Assembly: GCA_025355965.1 (NCBI GenBank)
Contig: JANXYR010000055.1
Location: 1 to 64,000 of the forward strand
Source: Geobacteraceae bacterium
GTDB lineage: Bacteria; Desulfobacterota; Desulfuromonadia; Geobacterales; Pseudopelobacteraceae
DNA length: 64,000 nt
Direction: 5' to 3'
In this document: positions 1 through 8,547 of the stretch, one piece after another
Numbering within the stretch: the first letter of the stretch is position 1
Layout of the letters: every line of letters begins with the position of its first letter
Notes under the pieces: generated by a model
Told to the model about the DNA's origin: nothing
The model's input: the letters and a program-made list of their open reading frames with translations, nothing else
The model's database searches: none
Program-made: the position numbers and the translations under genes

Positions 1-387
1 CATCGTTGAAATATCAAGCGGTATCCCAAGAACCAGCCGTTCCGGGACTGTCATCTGGTCCAACTTCAATAAATAAGACGCGTCAGGCTGCAAAATAAGC
101 CTTAATTCCGAACCGTTCCGCAGAGGAACGGCAGCGATAGAATCTATTTCATGCAGTACCAGTGGGCGCAAAGGTTCCGCCAATTTAATGACGCTAACCG
201 CCAATGAATTGGCTGGCACTTCATACACTCCTGGATGCAAAACCTCACCACTGACTTTGATCGACACCCTTCCGCTAGGCAAAGCATGAAAAGCCGCACG
301 AGCAGGAATATCCTGGCTCGTACGGCTTTTCATATATATCGACACAAGCAACAGTGCCGCGCAAGCGACCATTACGACCCGCCGCAT
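1..387 (-). CDS. comEA: ComEA-like DNA-binding competence protein, 3' end cut off by window
   Basis: The minus strand is open from an ATG at 385-387 to the first base, giving 129 residues of an unfinished protein. Residues 1-17 form a hydrophobic N-terminal anchor (MRRVVMVACAALLLVS), so an envelope location is likely. A segment reading VSGEVLHPGVYEVPANS resembles the SLBB-like part that precedes the helix-hairpin-helix in ComEA proteins, and the last visible residues (RLVLGIPLDIS) match the start of that DNA-binding domain. Known ComEA proteins bind incoming DNA during transformation. The start lies 16 bases after the cimA stop on the same strand, with a modest GGAAG ribosome site, so it may be read through from cimA. 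The helix-hairpin-helix itself is outside the window, so the call rests on the linker and the arrangement. Confidence 0.6.
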   Translation of the reverse strand, partial: MRRVVMVACAALLLVSIYMKSRTSQDIPARAAFHALPSGRVSIKVSGEVLHPGVYEVPANSLAVSVIKLAEPLRPLVLHEIDSIAAVPLRNGSELRLILQPDASYLLKLDQMTVPERLVLGIPLDISTM

Positions 388-403
388 CGCTTCCGATCCC
401 GGT

Positions 404-1972
404 TTATTCCTCAGATTTGTGCAACTTATAGTCAATACTGTCAATCAGCGCTTGATAGGACGCATCGATAATGTTATCCGAAACGCCGACAGTCCCCCAC
501 CGGGAATGTTTGTCACCCGATTCAATCAGCACACGGGTCGATGAGGCCGTTCCCTGACCGGCAGGAAGGACGCGGACTTTGTAGTCCAACAATTTCACTT
601 CCTTCAATTTGGGGTAAAATTTCTCCAGCGCCTTGCGGATAGCATTATCAAGCGCATTAACCGGACCATTCCCCTCAGCAGCGGTATGCTCGACTTTCCC
701 GCCGACCTTAACCATGATGGTAGCTTCTGCCATCGGCTTCTGATCTTCACCACGTTTTTCGTCGATAACCCGGAAACCGAGTACGGTAAAGAATTTTTTG
801 TGAGCCCCAAGCGCCTTTTTCATCAACAGCTCGAACGATGCTTCCGCCCCTTCAAACTGATATCCGCGATTTTCCATATCCTTGATGTTGTCGAGGATCT
901 CCAGTGTGACAGGATCTTTACTGTCAAGGTTGATATTGAATTCTTCCGCCTTTGCCAAAATGTTGGAGCGACCAGAAAGATCAGAGATCAATACGCGAGT
1001 ACAGTTGCCGACCAACTCAGGGCGCATATGTTCGTAGGTTTCAGGATGACGCTGGATCGCACTGACATGCACCCCACCCTTGTGGGCGAAAGCCGAGTTA
1101 CCGACATAGGCCTGATGCTTGTTCGGTGAGATATTGGCCAGTTCATACACATAACGGGAAACCTCCCGCAGATGCCGCATCTGCTCGTCGGAGATGCAAT
1201 CCTTTTTCATTTTGGCCTTCAGCGCCGGAATAATTGAACATAGGTTGGCGTTACCACAACGCTCGCCGAAACCGTTGATGGTGCCCTGAACCTGGATTAT
1301 TCCCTGTTCGACCGCAATCATGGTGTTGGCTACGGCACATTCACCATCATTGTGAGTATGTATGCCGAGTGGGGTTTTGATATGTTTTTTAACCGTCTTG
1401 ATGATTTCAGCAACCTCAAACGGCATGGTACCACCGTTGGTATCACAGAGGATGATGCAGTCAACATTTGCGTTTTGTGCAGCCTGGAGGGTTTTGATGG
1501 CATAGTCGGGATTTGCCTTGTATCCGTCAAAGAAATGCTCAGCATCATAGAAAACTTCCGGAGCATGTTTTTTCAGATATTCAAGCGAATCAAAGATCAG
1601 TTCCAGATTCTCTTCCAGTGAAATACGCAGCGCTTCGCGCACATGAAAATCCCAGGTTTTACCGAAAATAGTAATCGCATCCGGCTCGGCTTTGACGAGC
1701 GTAATGATATTGCTGTCTTTGTCAGGAGTCACCTTGGCGCGACGGGTGGAACCAAACGCCGCAATCTTGGCATGAGTCAGCTTTTCTTTTTTGATATCTT
1801 TAAAGAAAGCCACATCTTTGGGATTACTCCCCGGCCACCCACCCTCGATATAGTGAACACCCAATTCGTCAAGTTTGTGAGCGATGCGAATTTTGTCCTC
1901 AACCAGAAAGGAAATGTCTTCGGCCTGGGTACCATCCCGCAGGGTTGTGTCATACAACTTGATTAAACTCAT
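404..1972 (-). CDS. cimA: (R)-citramalate synthase
   Basis: 522 residues, the normal length for the CimA family. It condenses pyruvate and acetyl-CoA to citramalate, the first step of the threonine-independent route to isoleucine used by Geobacter-type bacteria. The N-terminal HMG-CoA-lyase-like TIM barrel opens with [11 protein letters not shown] (residues 6-16), and the metal-binding HTHND motif lies near residue 205. The C-terminal part (about 390-515) is the LeuA-type dimerisation and allosteric domain, which suggests feedback control by isoleucine. The DGTQ variant and overall length separate it from 2-isopropylmalate and homocitrate synthases. It is followed on the same strand by the comEA-like gene. 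No leader peptide or attenuator is obvious in the 130 bases upstream. Confidence 0.93.
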   Translation of the reverse strand: MSLIKLYDTTLRDGTQAEDISFLVEDKIRIAHKLDELGVHYIEGGWPGSNPKDVAFFKDIKKEKLTHAKIAAFGSTRRAKVTPDKDSNIITLVKAEPDAITIFGKTWDFHVREALRISLEENLELIFDSLEYLKKHAPEVFYDAEHFFDGYKANPDYAIKTLQAAQNANVDCIILCDTNGGTMPFEVAEIIKTVKKHIKTPLGIHTHNDGECAVANTMIAVEQGIIQVQGTINGFGERCGNANLCSIIPALKAKMKKDCISDEQMRHLREVSRYVYELANISPNKHQAYVGNSAFAHKGGVHVSAIQRHPETYEHMRPELVGNCTRVLISDLSGRSNILAKAEEFNINLDSKDPVTLEILDNIKDMENRGYQFEGAEASFELLMKKALGAHKKFFTVLGFRVIDEKRGEDQKPMAEATIMVKVGGKVEHTAAEGNGPVNALDNAIRKALEKFYPKLKEVKLLDYKVRVLPAGQGTASSTRVLIESGDKHSRWGTVGVSDNIIDASYQALIDSIDYKLHKSEE

Positions 1973-2105
1973 GAATGCCTCCCGAAAGTAGTAAAAAGGT
2001 GCTGATTTCCTGATAAATAAAATCGCGTTCCGTTTTAGCTGTTTTTTGCGGATTTTTCAACTAAATCCAAAACAAAAACAAACCGCCCTGACCGTTCAGT
2101 CCACT

Positions 2106-3236
2106 TCAGGTAATCAGCTCCAGATAATTCTGCCGATTTATGAGTTGCCAGGCTGCATCAGGGTACGCATCTACCCACTCTTTGGGCGGCTTTGCATGTC
2201 CCTTGCCCCATTTCATCTCATAGCCGAACAGCTTACCTTCCCGTTCCTCAATCAAATCTATTTCATTTTGGCTATAGGTCCGCCAAAAATAGTTATTAGA
2301 CTGCTCCATCAGATATTCCTGTCGCTTAAACCGTTCAATCAGCAGATAGTTTTCCCACAACTCGCCCACATCATTACGGAGATCGAGTGCATTAAAGTTA
2401 TTGATAATGGCGTTACGCACACCGTTGTCGAGGAAGTAGTAGCGGCTGTTCTTGGTGATTTCCGAACGCAGATTACGGTTGAACCCAGAAAGTTTCTGGA
2501 TAACGAATGCCTTCTCCAGAAGGTCTAGATAGCGCTCTACAGTATTTTTGCTCATCCCCAGACTACTGCCGAGCTCGGTGTAGGAGACCTCTTTACCGAC
2601 CTGAAATGCCATCAACTGGAGCAGCCTGCTGATTTTTGCCGAATGACGAATGCCATCCAGCTCCAGAACATCCTTATAGAGATAGGATGTGACAATCTCT
2701 TTCAGATACTGCTCCCTTGCCCGGTTATCGTTGTTCAAAACCACCTCGGGGTACGATCCATAGATCAGGCGACTCTCCAGGTTGGCATCGGTCTGGTGCT
2801 GCTGCTCTATCTGTCCAATCTCCAACTGGGACAGCGGATATAACCTCAAAGTGGTTTTGCGCCCTGTAAGCGGCTCACCCAGCGCCCGTGCCAGGTCAAA
2901 AGAGGACGATCCGGTAGCAATAATTCTGATACCGGGAATGTGATCGATAATCAACTTGAGGTTAGCGCCAATATTGGAAACCTTCTGAGCCTCGTCCACC
3001 ACCAACAGGCGGTTGGCTCCGACAAAAGCGGAAAGCTTCTCGATCGACTGACTGGCCATGTATCCCTGCACCGTTATATCTTCGCCGCTGACAAAAAGAT
3101 ACGGCTCGTCAACTTCCTGAAGGAACCGCTTGACCAGCGTTGTCTTTCCGGTGCGGCGCGCACCGTAGATGATGACCGCCTTGCCCGGAATCAGCGCTTT
3201 TCGGAGATTATCAAGATGCTTTTGTTTGATGTACAT
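2106..3236 (-). CDS. ATP-binding protein of the AAA / DUF4143 type
   Basis: 376 residues from the ATG at 3236, chosen because CGGAG lies six bases upstream; the open frame extends five codons further. A Walker A motif GARRTGKTT sits near residue 25, a Walker B-like LLVVDEAQ near 85, and the C-terminal half matches the DUF4143 region, which includes a nuclease-like fold, by its pattern (SYTELGSSLGMSKNTVERYL winged-helix stretch, then a YFLDNGVRN segment). Such proteins are common, often horizontally acquired, and their cellular role is mostly unknown; some act in defence or toxin-like systems. It stands alone, with an inverted repeat over the presumed promoter, which hints at autoregulation. 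The family call is good; the function is unknown. Confidence 0.8.
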   Translation of the reverse strand: MYIKQKHLDNLRKALIPGKAVIIYGARRTGKTTLVKRFLQEVDEPYLFVSGEDITVQGYMASQSIEKLSAFVGANRLLVVDEAQKVSNIGANLKLIIDHIPGIRIIATGSSSFDLARALGEPLTGRKTTLRLYPLSQLEIGQIEQQHQTDANLESRLIYGSYPEVVLNNDNRAREQYLKEIVTSYLYKDVLELDGIRHSAKISRLLQLMAFQVGKEVSYTELGSSLGMSKNTVERYLDLLEKAFVIQKLSGFNRNLRSEITKNSRYYFLDNGVRNAIINNFNALDLRNDVGELWENYLLIERFKRQEYLMEQSNNYFWRTYSQNEIDLIEEREGKLFGYEMKWGKGHAKPPKEWVDAYPDAAWQLINRQNYLELIT

Positions 3237-3254
3237 TAAGAACTCCGGCATTTA

Positions 3255-3284
3255 ATTGACTGTATTATACATAATTGAGTCAAT
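3255..3284. promoter_or_regulatory. Inverted repeat over the promoter of the DUF4143 ATPase gene
   Basis: ATTGACT at 3255-3261 is mirrored by AGTCAAT at 3278-3284. The minus strand between the arms carries a TATAAT hexamer, with a TTGTTA-like -35 about 16 bases upstream of it. The dyad therefore covers the core promoter and could be an operator. This is seen only as sequence symmetry; no regulator is identified. Confidence 0.35.
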
Positions 3285-3492
3285 ATAACAATGAAATTTA
3301 TATTTAAAGGTTTGAATGGCGAGAATAAGATGAACAAGAAAAGAAGCGGGAGCAACCCTCAGCTGAGATTAACAAAAATGGCATGCTCCTCCCACCTCAA
3401 ACATTAGAATCCTTGACATCTTTTTACTGAGCCGTATAGAACCGCTCAATTAAATATTTCATACCATCCATTTCTTGGTCTGGAATTAACAA

Positions 3493-3588
3493 ATGAATCC
3501 AAGAGGAAGACCGAAAAAGGTGGGAGAAGGAAAGTTGCCTCTCCTCTTTACTCCACATCAAAAAAATAATAGAGGAGCTGAGTTATGA
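3493..3588 (+). CDS. Possible 31-residue basic peptide, GRPKK-containing
   Basis: A 31-codon frame begins MNPRGRPKKVGEGKLP and stops at 3586-3588, overlapping the ATG of the next gene in an ATGA arrangement. GRPKK resembles an AT-hook or the basic N-terminus of small DNA-binding proteins. No good ribosome site precedes it, and it is too short to judge. It may be a leader peptide, a remnant of a longer gene, or chance. Confidence 0.25.
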   Translation: MNPRGRPKKVGEGKLPLLFTPHQKNNRGAEL

Positions 3589-4160
3589 AGAACGAAGAAC
3601 AATCGTCTATTGAGCAACAAAATCATAGGGGTGATCCCATCGTTGTATTGAAGTTTAAAAAATGGTTATTTGCATATGTGATGTTGTCAATTTTATGGGG
3701 CCTGTGGTTTGCGAGTTTTAGGGCAATTGTTCCATATTTAACGACAGGGGATTTTGTCGATATATGGCCAGTGCATCATGGCTCGACAATAACAAAAGTG
3801 GGGCTTTTTGCGATGTCTTGCTTTTTCTTGTTATTTTCACCTTTCTTGGTCCCGTGTTTTCGTGTTGGAGATATTGCATTTTATGAGACACCTGTAGAAA
3901 TTAAACCATTTTTGGGCTTTTTCAAAAAAAGAATAGTCTCATATGGTGGAATGCACGTTGTAGAACGTGGTGATCGCGGATTTATACTTACAAAAAACAG
4001 AGTTCCAGATTGGCGGGCGAATATGTTCAACTATTGGAAAGCGATGAACTGGGAAGGGATTATTGTATCTAGGAACAGTATGGGACTGAATAATCCGGAA
4101 TGCTTAGCGCGAGCTTTAGAGATAATTCGTGAGCGGGCAATTACAATCACCAAGTTGTAA
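3585..4160 (+). CDS. Hypothetical membrane protein
   Basis: 191 residues with a clear AGAGGAG ribosome site. There are two hydrophobic segments, about residues 28-52 (WLFAYVMLSILWGLWFA) and 68-92 (FAMSCFFLLFSPFLVPCF), followed by a soluble C-terminal half. I do not recognise the family. Base composition is more AT-rich than the flanking cimA and mtaB, and the gene sits between a solitary ATPase gene and a MATE exporter, so it may be a recent arrival. It probably encodes an inner-membrane protein with a cytoplasmic C-terminal domain resembling a bacterial PH or PrgI-like fold, but that is only a guess. Confidence 0.6.
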   Translation: MKNEEQSSIEQQNHRGDPIVVLKFKKWLFAYVMLSILWGLWFASFRAIVPYLTTGDFVDIWPVHHGSTITKVGLFAMSCFFLLFSPFLVPCFRVGDIAFYETPVEIKPFLGFFKKRIVSYGGMHVVERGDRGFILTKNRVPDWRANMFNYWKAMNWEGIIVSRNSMGLNNPECLARALEIIRERAITITKL

Positions 4161-4314
4161 AGCTTAACCTTTGTATCTTTGACACATTAGCATCTATACG
4201 GTTTTTTCAACTAAAACACTAATCGACTTTCATTGCCGCATGAGCCATAGACCATGACGTTTTTTTAGACTGTTTTTTCTTGACCCTTGCCGCTTGACCC
4301 CTTACCCTGTTTTC

Positions 4315-5670
4315 ATGACCTCAGATCTGACATCCGCACCTATCCCAAAACTCGTTAGGCGCCTGGCTATACCGGCCGGAACCGGTTTTTTCTTCAACAC
4401 CATGTTCAATGTTGTGGACACCTGGTATGGGGGGCAGCTTTCGACCAGCGCCCTTGCTGCCCTGTCTCTTTCCTTCCCGGTTTTTTTTCTGATTCTGGCA
4501 ATCGGAAGCGGCGTGTCGACCGGTGCCACCACGCTGATCGGCAACGCCCTCGGCCGCAAAGAATATGACGAGGCCCGGCGCTACCTGTCCCAGTCACTCT
4601 CATTCGCCCTGCTCCACTCATTGCTCCTGACTGCCGCAGGCCTTGCGCTGGCCCCGAAGATATTTATCCTGATGGGAGCACGTGGTGAATATCTTGCTCT
4701 CGCCCTAAGCTATATGAATGTGATTTTTGCCGGCAGCTCCTTCTTTCTGCTCAACTTCGTGATGAATGCCATTCTCAACGCACATGGCAATAGCATGGCC
4801 TACCGTAATTTTCTGATCGGCGGTTTTTTTCTCAATCTGGTTCTGGATCCCTGGTTTATGTACGGTGGAGCCGGACTCCCTACTCTCGGACTTGGTGGGA
4901 TCGCTCTGGCTACAGTTTTAGTCCACTGTCTCGGGGTATTTTATCTATTCAGCCAATTGTCTAAAACCTGCAGCATGCCGTCACTCACTCTTGCCGATCT
5001 TCGTCCGCGCTGGAGTTATTTCAGTGAGCTTTTCAGACTGGGATTCCCGTCGGCCATGAATATGATGACAGTTTCCCTCGGCATCTTCATCATCACCTGG
5101 TTTGTAGGGCGATTTGGTGAGCAGGCTGTAGCAGCCTATGGTATCGGCACACGAATTGAGCAAATTGCATTATTGCCGGTCATGGGGCTGAACATGTCAA
5201 CCCTGGCCCTGACAGCTCAGAATTTCGGGGCCGAGAGAGTTGACCGCATTCGGGAAACTGTCCGGGTTTCGCTCCGCTATGGCGTTATTCTGGCGGCCAC
5301 AGGATCAGCTGCGGCGCTATTGTTTAGTCGTCAATTAATGGCTTTTTTTACTGTTGACCGCTCAGTTATAGACTTTGGAGCCGGGTTTCTGGCTATAGAA
5401 GCTTACGTATTTCCCGCGTATGTTCTGCTGTACATCTGTGTATCTGCCATGCAGGGGATCAAGAGACCCATGTTCGGTCTAATTATCGGGCTTTACCGAC
5501 AGATTGCCGGACCTGCCTTTATATTTCACCTGTTCACGACCGTCTTTGGATTAGGACTTATCGGCATCTGGTGGGGAATATTCGGGATAACATGGTCGGC
5601 GGCGCTGGTCGTAGTTTTCTATGTCAACAGGACACTTGCCAAACTTGAAAAGGAACTGATTACCATATGA
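4315..5670 (+). CDS. MATE family multidrug/metabolite exporter
   Basis: 451 residues from the ATG at 4315; an upstream TTG at 4294 would add seven residues with no conserved match. The chain is almost entirely hydrophobic, compatible with the twelve membrane helices of MATE transporters, in two repeated halves. PKLVRRLAIPAGTGFFFNTMFNVVDTW near the N-terminus (shown in parts here: RLAIPAGTGF, NVVDTW) is the family signature. These inner-membrane proteins expel cationic drugs or metabolites using a sodium or proton gradient. The stop overlaps the mtaB start (ATGA), so the two are translationally coupled, although no functional link is evident. Substrate cannot be read from sequence. Confidence 0.88.
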   Translation: MTSDLTSAPIPKLVRRLAIPAGTGFFFNTMFNVVDTWYGGQLSTSALAALSLSFPVFFLILAIGSGVSTGATTLIGNALGRKEYDEARRYLSQSLSFALLHSLLLTAAGLALAPKIFILMGARGEYLALALSYMNVIFAGSSFFLLNFVMNAILNAHGNSMAYRNFLIGGFFLNLVLDPWFMYGGAGLPTLGLGGIALATVLVHCLGVFYLFSQLSKTCSMPSLTLADLRPRWSYFSELFRLGFPSAMNMMTVSLGIFIITWFVGRFGEQAVAAYGIGTRIEQIALLPVMGLNMSTLALTAQNFGAERVDRIRETVRVSLRYGVILAATGSAAALLFSRQLMAFFTVDRSVIDFGAGFLAIEAYVFPAYVLLYICVSAMQGIKRPMFGLIIGLYRQIAGPAFIFHLFTTVFGLGLIGIWWGIFGITWSAALVVVFYVNRTLAKLEKELITI

Positions 5671-6950
5671 AACGCGTTGCTATCAGCACACTGGGATGCA
5701 AAACCAATCAATTCGAATCAGCCGCCATGATTGAACAATTAAAAGCCGCCGGGTACCTTGTCGTTCCCTTCACCGAACCATCTGACATCTATATCGTCAA
5801 CTCCTGCACCGTTACCGCCCGAACTGACGCGGAAACCCGCCGCCTTATCCGCCGTGCCCGCCGACTGAATCCTGACTCCCGCATAATTGCAACCGGCTGC
5901 TATGCACAGGTGGCGCGGGGTGAACTGGAAAAGATGCCAGAACTCGATTGTGTGCTCGGCAATCAAGAGAAGCAGAACATTTCCAACCTTCTGGAATCGG
6001 CCGAACATTCTGTTTCTGATATCAACGCAATCAGCAAAGCCGAACCGCTTAAGTTGACCAGTTTTGCCGAGCATACCCGTGCGTTTCTCCAGATCCAGAA
6101 CGGTTGCAACTCTTTCTGCGCCTACTGCATTGTTCCATACGCCCGTGGTCGCAGTCGCAGCGTCAAAACTGATGATATCCTTCAAGGAGTGCGTGATCTC
6201 GCCGCTAACGATTTCAAAGAGGTAGTGCTAACCGGCATTCATCTTGGCGCATATGGCCTTGATCTGACAACTCCAACATCATTGACATCTCTGGTAAGAG
6301 AGATTGAAGCTGAATGCATTGTGCCCCGGTTGCGCATTGGTTCGGTTGAGCCGAATGAAGTCGACGAAGAGCTGCTGAAACTGATGTCCACATCAAAGAG
6401 CATCTGTCCGCATCTGCACCTGCCGCTGCAGAGCGGCAGCGATTCTGTATTGAAACGTATGGGGAGGCCTTATACATCGGCTTTTTTCCGTATTTTAATG
6501 GGGCAGATTACTGCAGCAATGCCGGACGCATTTATCGGTGCCGATGTCATCGCCGGATTCCCGGCGGAAACAGAGGAAGAGTTTGAAGACACAATCCAGC
6601 TGCTTGAAGAGCTGCCGTTCTCCGACCTTCACGTTTTCCCTTATTCAAGTCGCCCCGGAACCAAGGCGGCCGGCATGCCGGGGCACGTTCCAGCCCGGAT
6701 TGTTACTGAGCGGGCAGCACGCTTGAGAGAAATTGCAAAAATGAAGAAGAATATGTTTTTGGAGCGGTTTATCGGTAAGGAGTTGAAAGTGCTGGTTCAG
6801 GCTTATAATGATAAAACCGGTAGTTGCAGAGGACTTACGCGCAATTACATCTCTGTTTCTTTTCCTGGGGAAAAATCACTTACTAATAAAGAGGTTACTG
6901 TCCTGGTAACGGACAGCAACGGGGAGGATTGTTCGGGGTTTAAGGCCTAA
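5667..6950 (+). CDS. mtaB: tRNA (N6-threonylcarbamoyladenosine-37-C2) methylthiotransferase
   Basis: 427 residues. The enzyme is a radical SAM iron-sulfur protein that adds a methylthio group to t6A37 of ANN-decoding tRNAs. The N-terminal UPF0004 domain has three cysteines in TLGCKTNQFE, NSCTVTA and ATGCYAQV for one [4Fe-4S] cluster. The radical SAM motif is CNSFCAYC, about residues 147-154, followed by VPYARGRSRS. A TRAM-like RNA-binding segment closes the chain. The STLGCKTNQFE signature places it with MtaB rather than MiaB or RimO. It overlaps the MATE gene by four bases and runs into a long palindrome shared with the convergent rlmB operon. Confidence 0.92.
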   Translation: MKRVAISTLGCKTNQFESAAMIEQLKAAGYLVVPFTEPSDIYIVNSCTVTARTDAETRRLIRRARRLNPDSRIIATGCYAQVARGELEKMPELDCVLGNQEKQNISNLLESAEHSVSDINAISKAEPLKLTSFAEHTRAFLQIQNGCNSFCAYCIVPYARGRSRSVKTDDILQGVRDLAANDFKEVVLTGIHLGAYGLDLTTPTSLTSLVREIEAECIVPRLRIGSVEPNEVDEELLKLMSTSKSICPHLHLPLQSGSDSVLKRMGRPYTSAFFRILMGQITAAMPDAFIGADVIAGFPAETEEEFEDTIQLLEELPFSDLHVFPYSSRPGTKAAGMPGHVPARIVTERAARLREIAKMKKNMFLERFIGKELKVLVQAYNDKTGSCRGLTRNYISVSFPGEKSLTNKEVTVLVTDSNGEDCSGFKA

Positions 6951-7072
6951 TTCCATTTCTAATCAAGGCGCTATCTTCGTTGGTTCGTCTTCGGCTCCTC
7001 AACATACGGTCTGTATGCCTCCGTCGCCTCAGTCCTCGCCGCCTTGATAGCACTCTTGATTAGAAATGGAAT
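6950..7072. repeat. 123-bp palindromic element between convergent genes
   Basis: The arms ATTCCATTTCTAATCAAG (6950-6967) and its exact complement (7055-7072) are 18 bp and perfect. Pairing continues inward with GCGCTATC against GATAGCAC after a small bulge. The loop holds a second hairpin CATAC-GGTCT-GTATG, and an alternative partner for the left arm (CGCCTTGAT, 7039-7047). The element begins at the last base of the mtaB stop and ends eight bases before the rlmB stop. It could act as a two-way terminator. Its composite build looks like a dispersed non-coding repeat; I believe similar units occur in Geobacter genomes, but this is from memory. Confidence 0.75.
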
Positions 7073-7080
7073 CCGGCCCA

Positions 7081-7818
7081 TTAACCCCGCACCTTCCGCG
7101 CAATCTCAAACAGGGCAATCCCGCCGGCTACAGAGGCGTTAAGCGAGCTAACCCCACCATACTGCGGGATCGACATCACGACATCGCACTGTTTGCGCAC
7201 GAGCGGCCTGATTCCCTCCCCTTCTCCGCCAACTACAAGCACAACATTTCCTGAAAAGTCAGTTCCATAGACTGATTGCCTGGCGGCGCCATCGAGCCCA
7301 TACACCCAGTAGCCTTGTTTTTTCAATGTTTCAAGCGTTTGTGCCACATTGGTAATCATGGCCACCGGTACAGTCTCTACTGCACCAGCCGATGTCTTCT
7401 CAGCAGCTGCCGTGATACCACAGGCACGGTCTTTGGGGATAAGGACGCCATCAACTCCGGCACAGGCGGCCGAACGGATCAAAGCACCCAGATTGTGCGG
7501 GTCCTGAATGGCGTCTAAAACAAGAAGAAACCCTGTCGAACCGGATTGGCTGATAGATGCCAGCAGATCGTCAAAGTCGGTATAGCGGAAGGGTTCCACT
7601 TCCAACGCAATTCCCTGGTGATGCGACGATGCACACATTTTAGTAAGATCCAGCTTATCCCGGCGGTGCACAGCTACTCCCCGCTCCTCGGCCAACCTGA
7701 TAATTTTTTCAACCCGATGATCAGTAGCACTGATCTGCACGTACAGATTGAAAGCACCGCGTGTCCCCTGCAAAGATTCTTTTACCGGATTGACACCAAA
7801 TATCAGTTCACCTTTCAT
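7081..7818 (-). CDS. rlmB: 23S rRNA (guanosine-2251-2'-O)-methyltransferase, SpoU family
   Basis: 245 residues, matching RlmB. It methylates the 2'-OH of G2251 in the peptidyl-transferase P loop of 23S rRNA. The N-terminal substrate-binding domain begins with the typical FGVNPVKESL. The SpoU knot motifs follow in order: DPHNLGALIRSA near residue 107, VGGEGEGIRPL near 197, and IPQYGGVSSLNASVAG near 217. The gene overlaps pyrF by four bases (ATGA) and is the last gene of the shc-hpnA-dxs-pyrF-rlmB run. TrmH-like relatives differ in their N-terminus, so the RlmB name is likely but not certain. Confidence 0.88.
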   Translation of the reverse strand: MKGELIFGVNPVKESLQGTRGAFNLYVQISATDHRVEKIIRLAEERGVAVHRRDKLDLTKMCASSHHQGIALEVEPFRYTDFDDLLASISQSGSTGFLLVLDAIQDPHNLGALIRSAACAGVDGVLIPKDRACGITAAAEKTSAGAVETVPVAMITNVAQTLETLKKQGYWVYGLDGAARQSVYGTDFSGNVVLVVGGEGEGIRPLVRKQCDVVMSIPQYGGVSSLNASVAGGIALFEIARKVRG

Positions 7819-8540
7819 GGGGTACCTTCCACTATCTCGTTAGCTATACATTCTGCCGCCTGGACCGGATCTGCAGCTTTGGCGATTGGGCGGCCAATTA
7901 CCAGGTAATCTGCTCCGGATGAAACCGCTTCTGCTGGAGTCATAATGCGCTTCTGATCGTCAACAGCTGCAAAAGATGGGCGTACACCCGGTGTAACAAT
8001 CAGAAAATCGGGGCCGCAGGCCTCTCTGATGAGACCGATTTCAAGCGGAGAGGCAACCACTCCATCCATGCCGGATGCCTTGGCCAGTCGCGCCAGTCGC
8101 ACCACCATATCCTGAACAGAATGTTCGATTCCTACCTGTCGCAAAGTTTCAACCGTTGACGAGGTCAGGACAGTCACCGCAAGTAGTCGTGGACGCTCCG
8201 CCTCGCTGAATTCCTTGTGTACGGCCGCCACGGCGGTTTCCATCATTTCGGCGCCACCCAGCGCATGCAGATTGGCCAGTTGGACACCAAGGCGGGCAGC
8301 CTCACACATCGCATTTGCAACTGTATTCGGAATGTCATGATATTTAAGATCAAGAAACACCTGGCCGCCATGGCGCTGAACAGCCTTGACCGCAGCCGGG
8401 CCACAGGAGGTGAACAGCTCCTTGCCGACCTTGAACATCCCTACTTTACCTGCCAATGAGTCAGCCCAGCGGTCGATGTCATCCAGACCATGTACATCCA
8501 GGGCAAAAATGATTTTATTGCGTGCTTCTTCAGATGTCAT
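7815..8540 (-). CDS. pyrF: Orotidine 5'-phosphate decarboxylase
   Basis: 241 residues, standard for the type I decarboxylase. It makes UMP from OMP in pyrimidine synthesis. IIFALDVHGLDDID opens the TIM barrel, and the catalytic FLDLKYHDIPNTV motif (Asp-Lys-x-x-Asp) lies near residue 60. The phosphate loop is VTPGVRPSF near 190 and the closing strand is DYLVIGRPI. The gene sits seven bases after dxs and overlaps rlmB, so it is probably co-transcribed with the hopanoid/isoprenoid genes although functionally unrelated to them. Confidence 0.95.
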   Translation of the reverse strand: MTSEEARNKIIFALDVHGLDDIDRWADSLAGKVGMFKVGKELFTSCGPAAVKAVQRHGGQVFLDLKYHDIPNTVANAMCEAARLGVQLANLHALGGAEMMETAVAAVHKEFSEAERPRLLAVTVLTSSTVETLRQVGIEHSVQDMVVRLARLAKASGMDGVVASPLEIGLIREACGPDFLIVTPGVRPSFAAVDDQKRIMTPAEAVSSGADYLVIGRPIAKAADPVQAAECIANEIVEGTP

Positions 8541-8547
8541 AATATCC

